In this document: positions 49,819 to 59,429 of the stretch, piece by piece
How the letters are laid out: each line of letters begins with the position of its first letter
Position numbering within the stretch: position 1 is the stretch's first letter
NCBI RefSeq assembly: GCF_000024005.1
Contig: NC_013132.1
Coordinates: 7,186,001 to 7,250,000, forward strand
Source of the DNA: Chitinophaga pinensis DSM 2588
GTDB taxonomy: Bacteria > Bacteroidota > Bacteroidia > Chitinophagales > Chitinophagaceae
Direction of reading: 5' to 3'
Length of the DNA stretch: 64,000 nucleotides
The notes under the pieces: generated by a model
What the model was told of the DNA's origin: nothing
The model's database searches: none
Seen by the model: only the letters and a program-made list of their open reading frames with translations
Position numbers and translations under genes: made by a program

Positions 49819-52188
49819 TTATTCCGCTTTAAGGCTCTTTATAGGGTTCGTAAACGCCGCTTTCAAAGACTCATAGCTAACAGTCAGCCAGGCAATCATC
49901 AGCGCAGCTAATGGCCCTAAAATGAATATCAGCCAGTTCACCTCGATGTGATAGGCAAAATTCTCCAGCCAGCGGTCAATGGCCAGTAAAGCAAGCGGTA
50001 TAGCAATCACGATAGCGATCAGTATCAGCCGGGTGAAACCGGTTGACAGCAGGTAAACGATGTTGGAGGCAGAAGCACCCATTACTTTCCTGATACCAAT
50101 TTCCCGGGCCCGTTGCTGTGCCAGGAAAGCGGATAATCCATACAGTCCCAGACAGGAGATAAATACTGCCAGTACGGCAAATAAGTTGAAGATATTTCCC
50201 ATCTGCTGTTCTCCCTGATAGAGATTCGCCAGGTCCTGATCCAGGAAATTGTAAGTAAAGGGATAAGCAGGATTGAGTTCACGGCTGATCTTCTCCAATG
50301 CTTTTATCGTTGCTTCTGTAGTACCGCTCTTTGCCCTGATCACGGCAAAACCGCCCCATCTGTTCGGGCACAGTACCAGGGGTTCAATACTTTGCTGGAT
50401 GGGTTTAAAGTTAAAGTCCTTCACTACCCCGATGATCATTCCTTTCACACCATCAAAATACAGGGACTTTCCAACTGCATTGTCCACCGTCATACCCATG
50501 ACCTGCACTGCTTTCTCATTGACCACGAAGCTGCTGGAATCTGCCCGGTAGGCAGTCGAGAATCCTCTACCGTTCAGGATCTGCATATGAAAAACGTCAA
50601 AGAAGTGTTCGTCTACATCCATAGAAGGAATCACGACCTGCGACTCCGGATCCCTTCCCTCCCATTGTACATTCAGGGAACCGGTCGTAAGGTTAATGGG
50701 TAATTCCGAAGTAATGGTATAATCGGCTGTAAGTGCATTTTGTTTTAATGCGGAACCAAGTAATTCCGATCTGCCGGCCACAGCACCATTCATAGGCATG
50801 TATAAGAGGTTTTCTTTCTCAAAACCCATATTCCTGCTTTTGATGTATTGCAGCTGCTGGTACACGACAACAGTCCCTATCAGCAGTACAATGGAAACAA
50901 CAAACTGTGTTACTACCAATCCGTTGCGGAAGAACAGATTCCCTCCGGAGGAAGTCAGGTTACCTTTCAGCACTTTTACCGGCTGGAAACCGGACAGGAA
51001 CAATGCGGGATAACTGCCTGATACTACCCCGGTAGCAAGGGCGATTCCTAACAGCGTCAATACCAGTTTAATATCCAGGAGTTGTAATGATAAATTCTTT
51101 TCAGCCAGGAAATTGAATAGCGGTAGGGTACACCATACCATCACAATGGCCACCATTAAAGAGAAGAAGGAGATCAGCAGCGACTCTGCCATGAACTGAC
51201 GGATCAGTTGTACCCTGACTGCGCCAATGGCTTTTCTTAATCCTACTTCTTTTGCCCTGCGGGCAGATCTGGCGGTAGCCAGGTTCATAAAATTGATACA
51301 GGCTACAATCAGGATGACGATGGCTACGATGAAAAATATATGCACGTACTGGATGTTACCGTGTCCAGGCAGGTCAACCTGGAAGTTGGAATGCAGGTGA
51401 ATGTCTGTGATGGGTTGCAGCCGAAATTCTGCTTTCATACCCATTACGGCATGTTGACGGAAGATTTCGTTCATCTGCTTGTTGAACTTTGCCAATGCGG
51501 CTTCAGTCGGCACGAAGCTTTTATCCAGTTGTATGTAGCTATAGAAATTGAAGTTCCTCCAGGTATTCGTTTTCAGGTCTTCCGCATTGCCGGTATTGGC
51601 AGCGATCGGCAGGATAAAATCGAATTGCAGGTGAGAATTGGCAGGCACATTTGCCAGTACGCCGGTAACCGTCAGGGTCTTACCATTGTCTTGTTTCAGG
51701 GTTTGTCCGACGGCCTCCTTTTCACCGAAATACTTTTTTGCCATATTCTCTGTGAGCAGCACGCCGTCGATACGCTGTAAGGCGCTTTTCGGATCTCCTT
51801 TTAATAGCGGGAAGGAAAATACTTCCAGGAAAGCGGGATCTGCATAGAAAATCCTTTTTTCTTCAAACTTATTGTCACCGGCTTCAAAGAGATGTGTATC
51901 CTGGTGACTCAGGCGCACATAATTCTTCACCTGGGGCATTTCGGCCTGTAATCCGGCTGGCATACCCGCACAATTCACGGCCGCTTTGTAACCACTGGCA
52001 TCTACGACGATACGATAGATTTGTCCGGCGTTTTTATGGAAGCGGTCATAACTGCGTTCATGCTGTACCCATAAAAGGATCAGAATACTGGCGGCCATCC
52101 CTACAGCGAGGCCGGATATATTGATGGCATTATACGCTTTGTGACGTGTAATGTTCCTAAAAGCGATTTTCAGATAGTTCTTTAGCAT
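49819..52188 (-). CDS. ABC transporter permease, MacB/FtsX type
   Basis: The 789-residue protein has eight membrane segments: one near the N-terminus (AYNAINISGLAVGMAASILI), a large periplasmic MacB-type domain (about 45-280), three helices around 285-430 with the FtsX signature MNLATARSARRAKEVGLRKAIGA, a second periplasmic domain and a final three-helix FtsX block with RAREIGIRKVMGAS. This double-FtsX build without a fused ATPase is very common in Bacteroidota, where the ATPase is usually encoded elsewhere; none is adjacent. Substrate is unknown (lipoprotein, peptide or drug export are the family choices). Confidence 0.9.
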   Translation of the reverse strand: MLKNYLKIAFRNITRHKAYNAINISGLAVGMAASILILLWVQHERSYDRFHKNAGQIYRIVVDASGYKAAVNCAGMPAGLQAEMPQVKNYVRLSHQDTHLFEAGDNKFEEKRIFYADPAFLEVFSFPLLKGDPKSALQRIDGVLLTENMAKKYFGEKEAVGQTLKQDNGKTLTVTGVLANVPANSHLQFDFILPIAANTGNAEDLKTNTWRNFNFYSYIQLDKSFVPTEAALAKFNKQMNEIFRQHAVMGMKAEFRLQPITDIHLHSNFQVDLPGHGNIQYVHIFFIVAIVILIVACINFMNLATARSARRAKEVGLRKAIGAVRVQLIRQFMAESLLISFFSLMVAIVMVWCTLPLFNFLAEKNLSLQLLDIKLVLTLLGIALATGVVSGSYPALFLSGFQPVKVLKGNLTSSGGNLFFRNGLVVTQFVVSIVLLIGTVVVYQQLQYIKSRNMGFEKENLLYMPMNGAVAGRSELLGSALKQNALTADYTITSELPINLTTGSLNVQWEGRDPESQVVIPSMDVDEHFFDVFHMQILNGRGFSTAYRADSSSFVVNEKAVQVMGMTVDNAVGKSLYFDGVKGMIIGVVKDFNFKPIQQSIEPLVLCPNRWGGFAVIRAKSGTTEATIKALEKISRELNPAYPFTYNFLDQDLANLYQGEQQMGNIFNLFAVLAVFISCLGLYGLSAFLAQQRAREIGIRKVMGASASNIVYLLSTGFTRLILIAIVIAIPLALLAIDRWLENFAYHIEVNWLIFILGPLAALMIAWLTVSYESLKAAFTNPIKSLKAE

Positions 52189-52322
52189 GGGCGGATTTAT
52201 CAGATGCTTAGTTGCTTCAAAAAGACAGCCATTCTATAAATATGTGAAATTCATATACCTACGAATTGTAACAATTACATTACTGTCCGTATTTGAAACT
52301 GACACTGTCCACTTTTGAGCGT

Positions 52323-53387
52323 TTATGCATTGTTCGGGTAGCTCATTCGCTTTAAAAGCCGCAGGTGTGAGCGGATGCCTCCCCAGTAACTTGTCTGATT
52401 AGGAGTGATATGATTGACCAGCAGGATATTATATAAAATCCTGTTCAGTTGAGGGTAGTGAACGTGGTGTATATGCGGAAACAAATGATGTGCGATATGG
52501 TTATTAAAACCACCCAGGATAAAGTTGGCCGTTTCACTGAAGGGGTGCATATCATTGGAACTTCTGATCTGGTTCATGATCCAGCTTGTATTAATGTAGC
52601 CATTTTCATCGGTAGTCGGATAAGCGGTTGCTTCTACATGGTGTGTCATGAAGAAGGTAAACAGCAGGAACAGCGACTGCGACAGATGCATCAACAGAAA
52701 TCCTGCTAATACAACATACCCCCTTTGCTGGGAAAATAGCAGGGGCAGGATAAGAATGACAGATATATAGAAAATCTTCTGCAACCAAAATGACAAATGA
52801 TAGCGGAATCCTTTACGGGCTTCGTATTCATCCTTCGAATACAGGATCACAAAGTCTTTGATAAATACCCAGAAAAGAGAATAGGTCGTATAGGCCAATG
52901 GGGCGTAAATATGCTGATACTGATGGAACCAGTAATGTTTGCTGTCAGGGATCACACGGATCAGCTTAGAGATCCTGAGATCTGAGTCATAATCCTCCAC
53001 GTTTGGTGCATAGTGATGGGAATTAACATGCCGCTGTTTCCAGGCTTCTGCATGTGCACCAACGATGGCATAGATAAAGATGAAACAAAGATGATTGAGC
53101 TTTTTATTGTTGAAAACGGTGTTGTGCGAGAAGTCGTGTGAAAAATTGAAGGCAAAGAGTAAAGAGAGAAAGCCGTATAAGATGAAGCAGGTGATAAACA
53201 CAGCCGGCGATTCCACCGTATACAGTAAACTATACAAGAAGACAGACAGCGAGCAATAACAGATAAACTTTGTGAATATCTTCCAGAAAGTCTTTCGTTT
53301 ATCGATAACAAGCTGCTCCTCTACCTGGCGGTAAATGGATTGCAACAATTCGCTGTCCTTTGCGATACGTAAATGTTTATCTCTCAA
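52323..53387 (-). CDS. Fatty acid desaturase, second of a tandem pair
   Basis: A membrane di-iron desaturase of 354 residues with the three histidine boxes HDFSHN, HVNSHH and HIAHH and four membrane helices between them, as in front-end or delta-5/6 type acyl-lipid desaturases. The spacing NSHHYAPNVEDYDSDLRI resembles the linoleoyl-CoA desaturase-like group. Only a TTG is available as start (53387), 11 bases inside the end of the upstream desaturase, so translation is probably coupled. It would introduce a double bond into membrane fatty acids. Confidence 0.85.
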   Translation of the reverse strand: MRDKHLRIAKDSELLQSIYRQVEEQLVIDKRKTFWKIFTKFICYCSLSVFLYSLLYTVESPAVFITCFILYGFLSLLFAFNFSHDFSHNTVFNNKKLNHLCFIFIYAIVGAHAEAWKQRHVNSHHYAPNVEDYDSDLRISKLIRVIPDSKHYWFHQYQHIYAPLAYTTYSLFWVFIKDFVILYSKDEYEARKGFRYHLSFWLQKIFYISVILILPLLFSQQRGYVVLAGFLLMHLSQSLFLLFTFFMTHHVEATAYPTTDENGYINTSWIMNQIRSSNDMHPFSETANFILGGFNNHIAHHLFPHIHHVHYPQLNRILYNILLVNHITPNQTSYWGGIRSHLRLLKRMSYPNNA

Positions 53388-54474
53388 AAGGTATCGGATT
53401 AATTGTCTGATGGGCGCCCATTGCCTTTAAAAAGCGGAAGTGTGAGGCAAGGGCTTTATGGTATGGCATCTCCATATAGGTCAGACCATGTTTTTCCGCC
53501 AATTCACGGAAAACAGGTAAAATATCCAGGTAGTGTACATGGCAGATATTGGGCAATAAATGATGCAGTGCATGTGCGTTGAAACCACCTAATGTCCAGT
53601 TAAAAAAAACGCTGTTGGCATTGTAATCAACCGAAGTGGACATCTGCAATTTAGGCCAGCTCATATCGAGTTTATTGTTCCTGTCCGGTACGGGGTGCGA
53701 TACAAAATCAGACAAATGAGATACCCCTAATACGCCTACAAAGATCACGGAGACCATAAAGTGATTCAGTAAAAAAGCCAGCAGTACGGTCTTCAGTCCG
53801 AAAGGTAATAAGACAGCCGGCAGTACGACCATATAACCGATATACAGGAGCTTATAAATGATCAGTTTTACTACTTCATTCCTTGGAATTTCTACCTTAA
53901 TCGTGCGACTTGAATAATTCAGCAACATGAGTGTTTCCCGAAAGAAGAACCAGTTCAGCGAGTAAAGCAGGTAGAGGAACGGCGCATAAATAAACTGGTA
54001 GCGATGATACCATTTCAGTTCCTGGCTTTCCGTCATTCTGAAAAGCGGATTATTCAGCACGTCAATATCACTGCCTTCTACATTGGTATAAAGGTGATGT
54101 GATTCATTGTGGTTCTTTCCCCAGACATATGCATTATTTCCCTGGAGGTTGAAACTGACTGAGAACAATAGCTTATTCCAACGTTTACTTCTTACAGCAA
54201 CACCATGTGCCGCATCGTGGGATACGTTAAAGGCGGTCATCAGGACGGCGAGTCCCATCAGCATATAAAATGTATAAAAACCAACAGGCGTCGTACTGGT
54301 AATCATTAACACATAAAACAACAGATCGAGGCTGAAATAGAGTATGATCTTAAAGATCATCTTGTTATTACCCGTCCTATGCATCCCCTGTTCAGCGAAA
54401 TATTGTTCTATTCTTTCATTCAATTCTTTGTAGAATTCTGAGCCTTCGTCTTTTATGAATTTTAATTTATTCAT
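53377..54474 (-). CDS. Fatty acid desaturase, first of a tandem pair
   Basis: This 365-residue paralogue of the next gene has histidine boxes HDAAHG, HNESHH and HALHH, with NESHHLYTNVEGSDIDVLNN between the second box and the membrane segments. The start ATG at 54474 is followed by a soluble N-terminus and membrane helices near 50-95 and 170-255. The pair share architecture but differ in most residues, so they likely act on different positions or chain lengths. A large hairpin lies upstream at 54589. Confidence 0.87.
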   Translation of the reverse strand: MNKLKFIKDEGSEFYKELNERIEQYFAEQGMHRTGNNKMIFKIILYFSLDLLFYVLMITSTTPVGFYTFYMLMGLAVLMTAFNVSHDAAHGVAVRSKRWNKLLFSVSFNLQGNNAYVWGKNHNESHHLYTNVEGSDIDVLNNPLFRMTESQELKWYHRYQFIYAPFLYLLYSLNWFFFRETLMLLNYSSRTIKVEIPRNEVVKLIIYKLLYIGYMVVLPAVLLPFGLKTVLLAFLLNHFMVSVIFVGVLGVSHLSDFVSHPVPDRNNKLDMSWPKLQMSTSVDYNANSVFFNWTLGGFNAHALHHLLPNICHVHYLDILPVFRELAEKHGLTYMEMPYHKALASHFRFLKAMGAHQTINPIPFER

Positions 54475-54588
54475 TTCCCGAAAGTTGTGGGCTAAAAACT
54501 GTTAATGTTGCATTACCAATATACAGATAATTTCTTATATAGAACAGTCGCTCCGTTCATAACGACGGGAAGCGCCCATTAGAAGGGC

Positions 54589-54658
54589 ATTATACCGTCA
54601 TTATGCCGTTACCGCTACGTTCGTGAACGGACAAATGACGGCGTAATGACGGTATTAT
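54589..54658. promoter_or_regulatory. Large inverted repeat between the histidine kinase and the desaturases
   Basis: Arms at 54589-54609 and 54638-54658 (ATACCGTCATTATGCCGT against ACGGCGTAATGACGGTAT) pair over about 21 bp with one mismatch and one wobble. A second inverted pair, CCGTTCA near 54553 and TGAACGG at 54623-54629, overlaps it, so two folds are possible. It lies 49 bases after the stop of the histidine kinase (minus strand) and about 115 bases before the desaturase start. Could be a terminator, an mRNA switch or a binding site. Confidence 0.55.
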
Positions 54659-54707
54659 ATGGAGATAATACGAAGAAAATATAAAGGCTTGTAAAAGCGT
54701 AAGCTGG

Positions 54708-56966
54708 TTATTCGTAGACGGTGTTAATCTGGAACTGCAGGTAGATCTGTACGCCGTTTTTACTATCGATGTTCAGCACCGCATCCAGCTGTGCGCTCAG
54801 TACTTTGATCAGTTCAAAGCCCAGAGAACCGCCTGTAGCGATATCAAAACCGGCTGGTAATCCGGCGCCATTATCTTTCACTGCAAAAGAGATCATTTCA
54901 TCTTCGACGTGTAAAGTAATCTCAACCAGTCCGTGTTGTGTACCCGGGAAGGCATATTTGAAGATATTCGTAATTGCTTCATTCAAAATCAATCCCAAAG
55001 GTACTGCAATAGCCGCATCCAGTAATACGGCATCTACATCGAGGTGAAAACGTATACGTTCACCGGAACTGAAACTATCTTTCAGGTATTCCAGCATTTC
55101 ACAGATATAAGCTTTGATATTGATCTGTCCTTCTTCTTCTCCCTGATATAGTTTCTGGTGAATCATAGAGATCGACTTCAGGCGGTACTGGCTGTCGTTG
55201 ATAGCACGGATAGCGGCTTCATTATGCAGGTATTTGCTTTGGGTATTCAGTAAACTCATGGTGAGCTGTAAGTTATTCTTTACCCGATGATGGATTTCTT
55301 TGATAAGAAATTCCTTTTCGCGTAAGAGTTTACTTTTCTCGCCGATCATCTTCTCAAGAGAACTATAGGCATGACGGATTTCTTCCTGCTGCTTTTGCAG
55401 CATCGCGTTGGTTTTTATTTTGTTCCTGTATCTGTTGTACAATAAAAGCAATAAGAGCAGTAATACGATACAACCGGCCATGATCACCTTACGGACCAGT
55501 GTTTCTTTATTGATGATTTCCCGCTGTAAACTACTCTGCTTTCTGAGTAGCTGGTTGTCTCTTTCCTTGGCGCCCAGGTCAAACTTTGCCTGCATTTCTT
55601 CTGCCTGTTTCAGCTTTTCTATGGTGAAAGCGGAATCTGTCAGTTTATTGTATTGCTGCAAATGTTTTACTGCGGATAACAGATTCCCTGCAGCGGAATC
55701 TATTCTGAATCTCAGCAATGAAAGGTTCCTGCTCGTTTTCAAGTCCCAATGCTTAACAGGATTTTTCAATATACGCTGCAGATAGATCTCCGCTTTTTTG
55801 TGTCGGTGCGTTTCGATATAAAACTGACTGATCTTCATCAGGTCACGATTTATATCATCTCCCTCTCCGATAAGGTCAGCATATTTCAGGTAATATTGCT
55901 CTGCCCTCGTATAGTCTTTCAGGGCCAGGTAACAGTCTGCAATAGAAAAAGCCAGGTCTACTTTCTGATGTTCTTCCAAAGGTGGTTGTCTTTTGTTGGT
56001 CAGCAATAAATAGCCAAGTGCCTCATTCACCTTATTATCTTTGATCAGCTGTTCGGTGAGTTCCCCCAACACATGATAGGTTAAAGCCGAGTAAGGATTA
56101 TTCAGCTGGTTGAGCAATGATTTCTTGAGAAATTCCTGGTATTTTGCATAGTTCTTCGCACCCTGGTAGGCGGCGGCAAGACGCCAGTAGAAAAGTCCTA
56201 ATATTTGAACATCGCCTGCTTTTTCTGCACTACTAATGGCGGCCATGGCATTTTCCTGTGCCCGGGCAAAATCACCTTTCCATTGGTACACTGCTGAAAG
56301 CAGGTCATACGTGTAATAGATTCTATCATAGTGCAGCGCCTGATACATTTGCAGTACCTGTAACAGTTCTTTTTCCGCCAGTTCGTATTCTCCCTTGCCG
56401 AAATGGAAATCTGCAAATTCCTTCAGCACCTCAGCTTCTTTCAGACGGTCCTGTAAATTGCTGTAGACGGCTAATGCTTCTTTCAAGGCTGGCAGTGAGA
56501 TGCTATCTTCCGGATCGCTTTTGGCCATTTCCAGTAACAAGGTTCCCAATTGTTCCTTATAACCTGCCTTCCGGCAAAAGTCAATTGCTTTGCGGAGATG
56601 CTGCCGTGCTTTGTCCAGTTGTCCTGTATTATAATACAGATATCCCCAGGACAAAGCGATATCGCTTCTCAGGTTATTCAGTTGCTGACTGGAAATAATG
56701 AGTTCCGCTTCTTTATAAAATTGCGTTGCCGTATCAATATCCCCTTTTACGCTACCTGCCTTGTCTTCCCAACGTTGCCCCAGGGCGATCAGTACTCTCG
56801 CCTTTACGGAATCCTCTGGTTGCGTATTACGCAGACGAAGCAATTCTGCTGTACCCAACCGGTAGAAATCTGTCACCTTCATCCGCCGCAGATCTTGTGC
56901 CTTTAATGGGAAGCTGGCAAGCAGCAGCAGGATCACCTGACAGATGACCATCATTCGTTTACGAAA
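54708..56966 (-). CDS. Sensor histidine kinase with TPR repeats (HisKA_2 type)
   Basis: From the ATG at 56966 (a GTG at 56999 is the other choice) about 752 residues: signal peptide (VILLLLASFPLKAQ), a long periplasmic array of TPR helices (about 30-450; for example AEKELLQVLQMYQAL, ARQHLRKAIDFCRKAGY), one membrane helix (VIMAGCIVLLLLLLLLYN), a coiled linker, the phosphoacceptor helix FLIKEIHHRVKNNLQLTMSL with the substrate His, and a HATPase domain (LILNEAITNIFKYAF, DNGAGLP, GSLGFELIKVL). No receiver or HTH is fused and no response regulator gene is adjacent, so the partner is elsewhere. A palindrome lies upstream at 57036. Confidence 0.9.
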   Translation of the reverse strand, partial: FRKRMMVICQVILLLLASFPLKAQDLRRMKVTDFYRLGTAELLRLRNTQPEDSVKARVLIALGQRWEDKAGSVKGDIDTATQFYKEAELIISSQQLNNLRSDIALSWGYLYYNTGQLDKARQHLRKAIDFCRKAGYKEQLGTLLLEMAKSDPEDSISLPALKEALAVYSNLQDRLKEAEVLKEFADFHFGKGEYELAEKELLQVLQMYQALHYDRIYYTYDLLSAVYQWKGDFARAQENAMAAISSAEKAGDVQILGLFYWRLAAAYQGAKNYAKYQEFLKKSLLNQLNNPYSALTYHVLGELTEQLIKDNKVNEALGYLLLTNKRQPPLEEHQKVDLAFSIADCYLALKDYTRAEQYYLKYADLIGEGDDINRDLMKISQFYIETHRHKKAEIYLQRILKNPVKHWDLKTSRNLSLLRFRIDSAAGNLLSAVKHLQQYNKLTDSAFTIEKLKQAEEMQAKFDLGAKERDNQLLRKQSSLQREIINKETLVRKVIMAGCIVLLLLLLLLYNRYRNKIKTNAMLQKQQEEIRHAYSSLEKMIGEKSKLLREKEFLIKEIHHRVKNNLQLTMSLLNTQSKYLHNEAAIRAINDSQYRLKSISMIHQKLYQGEEEGQINIKAYICEMLEYLKDSFSSGERIRFHLDVDAVLLDAAIAVPLGLILNEAITNIFKYAFPGTQHGLVEITLHVEDEMISFAVKDNGAGLPAGFDIATGGSLGFELIKVLSAQLDAVLNIDSKNGVQIYLQFQINTVYE

Positions 56967-57035
56967 CATTGTAAGGAGGGTGTTAATTGTCCTTTTCACG
57001 TTTAAAAGTAGAAAAAAAAGGTGTTGGGTGCAACA

Positions 57036-57052
57036 TTCGTAAGTACTACGAA
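57036..57052. promoter_or_regulatory. Palindrome between the histidine kinase and the type IX protein
   Basis: TTCGTA, five bases, TACGAA is a perfect inverted repeat in the 210-base gap between two divergent genes, about 70 bases before the histidine kinase start. It has the size of a dimeric regulator site. Confidence 0.4.
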
Positions 57053-57176
57053 GTAAGATGGCTTAAAATTTGTTGCCTCATAGTATCTTAAAACTGTAGT
57101 TGCCCCGGATATTAACCTTTTACACCTTACTGAATCCACTAAGACACTTGTTTCATTAATCACCCTTTATCATGTC

Positions 57177-58712
57177 ATGATGAGAACTTTACTATTGCTC
57201 ACACTATTACTATGTCTCACTGTTAATGCCAGCGCTACACACAAACCCGTTCGTTGGTCGGTACAAGCCTGTTCGCTTATCGTCAACTGTGGAAAAAATG
57301 CCCTGCTGACGGCCAGGGTGACTGCTCCGGAACCACGGTACACGATCAGCTGGAGTACCGGACAGCGGTCGCCGGTTATACAGGTAGGGCGTAACGGCCG
57401 GTATATCGTTACCTTAAAAGATCATCAAGGCATTATACGTGCCAGGGACACGATCAATTTATTACTGAAAAAACCGTTCGAAGCGAGTATCAGACTGCAT
57501 TCCGGTGCTACCGTTGATACGCTGGTTGCTTATCCTCAGAATGGTCGTCTCACCAGGTATACATATCAATGGTACAGGAATGATACGCTGGTTAAAAAGG
57601 GATCTTCTCCACGTTATGTAGCACCGCTTGCCGGCATGTATAAAGTCGCGGTAACGGGCATTACTGGTTGCAGGGATGTCTCGGATACCCTGACTTACCG
57701 GGTGTCTGCACCACTCTCTGTAGATTACACGTATAAAACGGCATCCTGCAGTGAGCAGGAATTAGCATTTACGCCGGTTGTTACTACGACGGATAGTATT
57801 GTCAGTTACCTGTGGAATTTTGGTGATCAGAGCCAGGTTTCGATACCTAATCCTGTACATGGATTCGCCCCGGGTAGTTATACTGTTTCCCTGACGGTGA
57901 CTTCCCTCGCCGGACAGACGGGGACTGTCAGTAAAGAGATTGTGATACCACCAGTGACACCGTGGGAAGTTAGTATCCTTCAGCATCCGAATGCCTGTGG
58001 AGATGCTGTAGAACTACAGGTGGTCACCTCACCGCAAGCCCGATACTTTGAGTGGAATGGTTTGCCTGACCGGGATCGTATTACGGTTACCAGATCCGGC
58101 AGATATGTGGTGCAGGTATATGATAGTTGTACAGTATTAAGAGGTACGGCGACGGTCGATGTTACTGTGCAGACAGCTTTTGTTGCCGAGATACGCATTA
58201 TTCCCGGGGTAAATAGTGGTGATACACTGGTTGCGGCAGTTGCAGGGGGTGCAGCTTTCCCGACGGGTATCCCTCCAGCGGGGTATTACTTTACCTGGTA
58301 CCTGAATGGAACGCCGATCGGAGGACCAGAGCCCTGGATCACCGACCTGGTATCCGGGCAGTATACCGTGTTGATTGAAACCCAGAGCGGTTGTTCTTCT
58401 TTGTCTGCGCCGTTTGGTTATATTTCCGGTACTGCGTTGCGGTTAAAGGCTGGTAATATTCCGTCAGCAGATAGCGGTAAGGTCAGTGCGTTCCCGAATC
58501 CTTCATTAGGGCAGTTTAATCTACGGTTTGATAAACCTTTGGAGAAGAGGGTTATCATACAGGTGTATGATATGCAGGGACGGGTTATGTATACGCGGAC
58601 GACGCAGCAACAGCAGCAGTTGATTGATATTTCAGGGTTGCCGAAAGGGCAGTATTTTATAAATATAATTGGGGATGGTGAGCGGAAGACGCTAACGCTG
58701 TTATTGCAGTGA
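57177..58712 (+). CDS. Secreted PKD-domain protein with type IX sorting tail
   Basis: The 511-residue protein has a signal peptide (LLLLTLLLCLTVNASA), several beta-sandwich modules of PKD/Ig type (about 190-260 contains YLWNFGDQSQVSIPNPVHGF, the PKD signature) and a C-terminal Por tail of about 75 residues (SAFPNPSLGQFNLRF, IIQVYDMQGRVMYT, LPKGQYFINI). It has no catalytic domain, so it is probably an adhesin or surface-layer component exported by the type IX system. Transcribed away from the histidine kinase. Confidence 0.85.
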   Translation: MMRTLLLLTLLLCLTVNASATHKPVRWSVQACSLIVNCGKNALLTARVTAPEPRYTISWSTGQRSPVIQVGRNGRYIVTLKDHQGIIRARDTINLLLKKPFEASIRLHSGATVDTLVAYPQNGRLTRYTYQWYRNDTLVKKGSSPRYVAPLAGMYKVAVTGITGCRDVSDTLTYRVSAPLSVDYTYKTASCSEQELAFTPVVTTTDSIVSYLWNFGDQSQVSIPNPVHGFAPGSYTVSLTVTSLAGQTGTVSKEIVIPPVTPWEVSILQHPNACGDAVELQVVTSPQARYFEWNGLPDRDRITVTRSGRYVVQVYDSCTVLRGTATVDVTVQTAFVAEIRIIPGVNSGDTLVAAVAGGAAFPTGIPPAGYYFTWYLNGTPIGGPEPWITDLVSGQYTVLIETQSGCSSLSAPFGYISGTALRLKAGNIPSADSGKVSAFPNPSLGQFNLRFDKPLEKRVIIQVYDMQGRVMYTRTTQQQQQLIDISGLPKGQYFINIIGDGERKTLTLLLQ

Positions 58713-58735
58713 TTAACCGGTTTTTGTTTATGTGG

Positions 58736-58770
58736 CAGCGGCTTCGGGATTACCGGGGCCGCTGTTGTTT
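58736..58770 (+). terminator. Hairpin after the PKD protein gene
   Basis: CAGCGGC (58736-58742) and GCCGCTG (58758-58764) pair, with CGGG/CCCG-like extra pairing inside, followed by TTGTTTTG. Confidence 0.65.
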
Positions 58771-58777
58771 TGTGTGT

Positions 58778-58981
58778 TAGACAGGGGATACGCTGCGGTT
58801 TCAGATGGTGTCGCGGACTAGGGCCCGTTAAGGTCATGGATGGTGCTGTTGTTCCGGCCTGGGGACTGGGGGTAGATTGGGCGTTAGCGGGATGCAGGGG
58901 ACGGGCTAAGGTCCGCTTTACCATCTGAAAGCCTGCGCTGTATTCTGTTGTCTATTCGGGCTTTTGGGGTGGTGATGATAA
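58778..58981. repeat. First copy of a 204-bp tandem duplication
   Basis: Starts TAGACAGGGGATACGCTGCGG and is followed directly by a near-identical second copy. Each copy holds an inverted repeat (TTTCAGATGGT at 58799-58809 and ACCATCTGAAA at 58920-58930) extended inward by GCGGAC..GGGCCCG against CGGGCTAAGGTCCGC. GC is higher than in the surroundings. No frame is supported. Confidence 0.9.
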
Positions 58982-59188
58982 TAGACAGGGGGATACGCTA
59001 CGGTTTCAGATGATGTCGCGGACTAGGGCCCGTTAAGGTCAGGAATGGTGCTGTTGTTCCGGCCTGGGGACTTGGGGGTAGATTGGGCGGTAGCGGGATG
59101 CAGGGGACGGGCTAAGGTCCGCTTTACCATCTGAAAGCCTGCGCTGTATTCTGTTATCTATTCGGGCTTTTGGGGTGGTGGAGGTAAG
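58982..59188. repeat. Second copy of the 204-bp tandem duplication
   Basis: Differs from the first copy by about ten substitutions or single-base indels. The 240 bases that follow, up to the epoxide hydrolase, hold only the promoter at 59392. Confidence 0.9.
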
Positions 59189-59391
59189 AGACGTGTGTAA
59201 TTTAATGCATGATTGTTTGTTGCTTTGAGTTGACTTGGGGGATGGTGGTGGAGATTGTGCAGGTATTGGGTTTTGGAAGGTAGAGATAAAAGGTTTTGAC
59301 AGGGGGAGTTATTCGGGTTTCAAAACGTCCATTTCGGGAGTTAATTCGTCCACCAGGCGGCATGGCGCTTCTGCTGTAGTTGTGGTCAATC

Positions 59392-59399
59392 TACATTTG
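59392..59399 (+). promoter_or_regulatory. -7 box of the epoxide hydrolase gene
   Basis: TACATTTG is an exact TAnnTTTG box 30 bases before the ATG at 59430. The -33 element is weak (TTCT). Confidence 0.5.
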
Positions 59400-59429
59400 T
59401 GTCATCATCAACTTTTTTAAACTAAAACG

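Noticed and set aside
58418..58924. 168-codon minus-strand frame running from the PKD gene into the tandem repeat
   Set aside because: Crosses a terminator and a non-coding repeat and is proline-rich nonsense.
58778..59188. CRISPR or insertion sequence
   Set aside because: Only two long copies without spacers, and no transposase frame; described as a tandem duplication.
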